Assembly (NCBI RefSeq): GCF_900497805.2
Contig: NW_020947390.1
Span: 2,259,145-2,323,144 of the forward strand
Length of the DNA stretch: 64,000 bases
Source of the DNA: Vombatus ursinus
Lineage: Eukaryota; Chordata; Mammalia; Diprotodontia; Vombatidae
Reading direction: 5' to 3'
Shown here piece after piece: positions 63,661 through 64,000 of this stretch (positions are counted from its first letter, which is position 1; each line of letters starts with the position of its first letter). The translations under genes and the position numbers were made by a program. A model generated the notes under the pieces. The model ran no database searches and was not told where the DNA came from. It saw only the letters and a list, made by a program, of their open reading frames with translations.

Positions 63661-64000
63661 TTTCTCTTTCTCCCTATCTCATCCCATGGGGCATCACAGG
63701 ATTAGGATGTACAGGTTTCTAGCTCTCCAAAGGGACAATGTAGGCAGGGGCTATTCTCAACTCTCCACAGTTGGTTTTGGCATCTCGATTGCTGAGCTTA
63801 GATAGACCTTCCCAGTGTGTCACTTATTTACCACCACCACCCCCAAACTCTGTATGATGGGAGATATCTGTTGGTGACTTTGGGGGTATGTTTTCAGCAT
63901 ATACTTTTGTCACACTTAAAAGATCTCATAAATAGTTCATCAACTTCTTCCAAGATTACCCTGAATTCTTTGTATTTGTCACTTTTAATGGTGCAGTAAC
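63660..64000. other. Intronic DNA without a recognised feature
   Basis: Nothing recognised. Confidence 0.4.

Overview
This window looks like intronic DNA from a marsupial genome. The evidence is the repeat content. Many copies of the marsupial CORE-SINE MAR1 (with its RTE/BovB-like tail) and of a short tRNA-derived SINE (WSINE-like) sit beside therian L2, L3/CR1, MIR and MIR3 relics, marsupial-type LINE-1 3' ends and small hAT-type elements. The DNA is AT-rich. No species is claimed. All repeat names come from recognising consensus landmarks by eye; no repeat library was searched.

The only protein-coding feature I can support is one 96-bp internal exon on the + strand at 45875-45970. It has an AG acceptor, a perfect GTAAGT donor, and encodes 31 whole residues that match, as far as I can recall, the early BAR domain of ARHGAP42 (GRAF3) exactly. 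ARHGAP42 is a RhoA-directed GTPase-activating protein active in smooth muscle. About 45.9 kb before the exon and 18 kb after it are therefore read as large introns near the 5' end of the gene. No other exon, tRNA, rRNA or snRNA gene was recognised.

Layout. 1-13 kb: antisense L1 and L2 relics, several SINEs, a possible processed retrocopy (8.03-8.44 kb) and a long antisense L1 (11-12.7 kb). 13-20.4 kb: SINEs, including MAR1 copies with visible target-site duplications, two hAT miniature elements and a sense L1 3' end. 21.5-24.8 kb: the richest fossil cluster, with a decayed RTE-like reverse transcriptase, an L3 carrying a SINE that itself carries a hAT miniature element, and an L3 with an inverted 5' part whose centre is now a (TG)n tract holding a 10-N assembly gap. 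25-43 kb: L2, MIR and MIR3 copies separated by longer stretches without recognisable repeats (28.1-29.3 and 30.1-32.5 kb are the clearest). 43-51 kb: the exon and its flanks, with a MAR1 ending about 480 bp upstream of it. 51-64 kb: L2, L1, MIR, L3 and MAR1 relics, again with nested insertions.

I found no sign of a new multi-gene system. The value of the window lies in the exon, in the well-ordered nested repeats (usable for relative dating), and in a few unusual structures listed in the findings.
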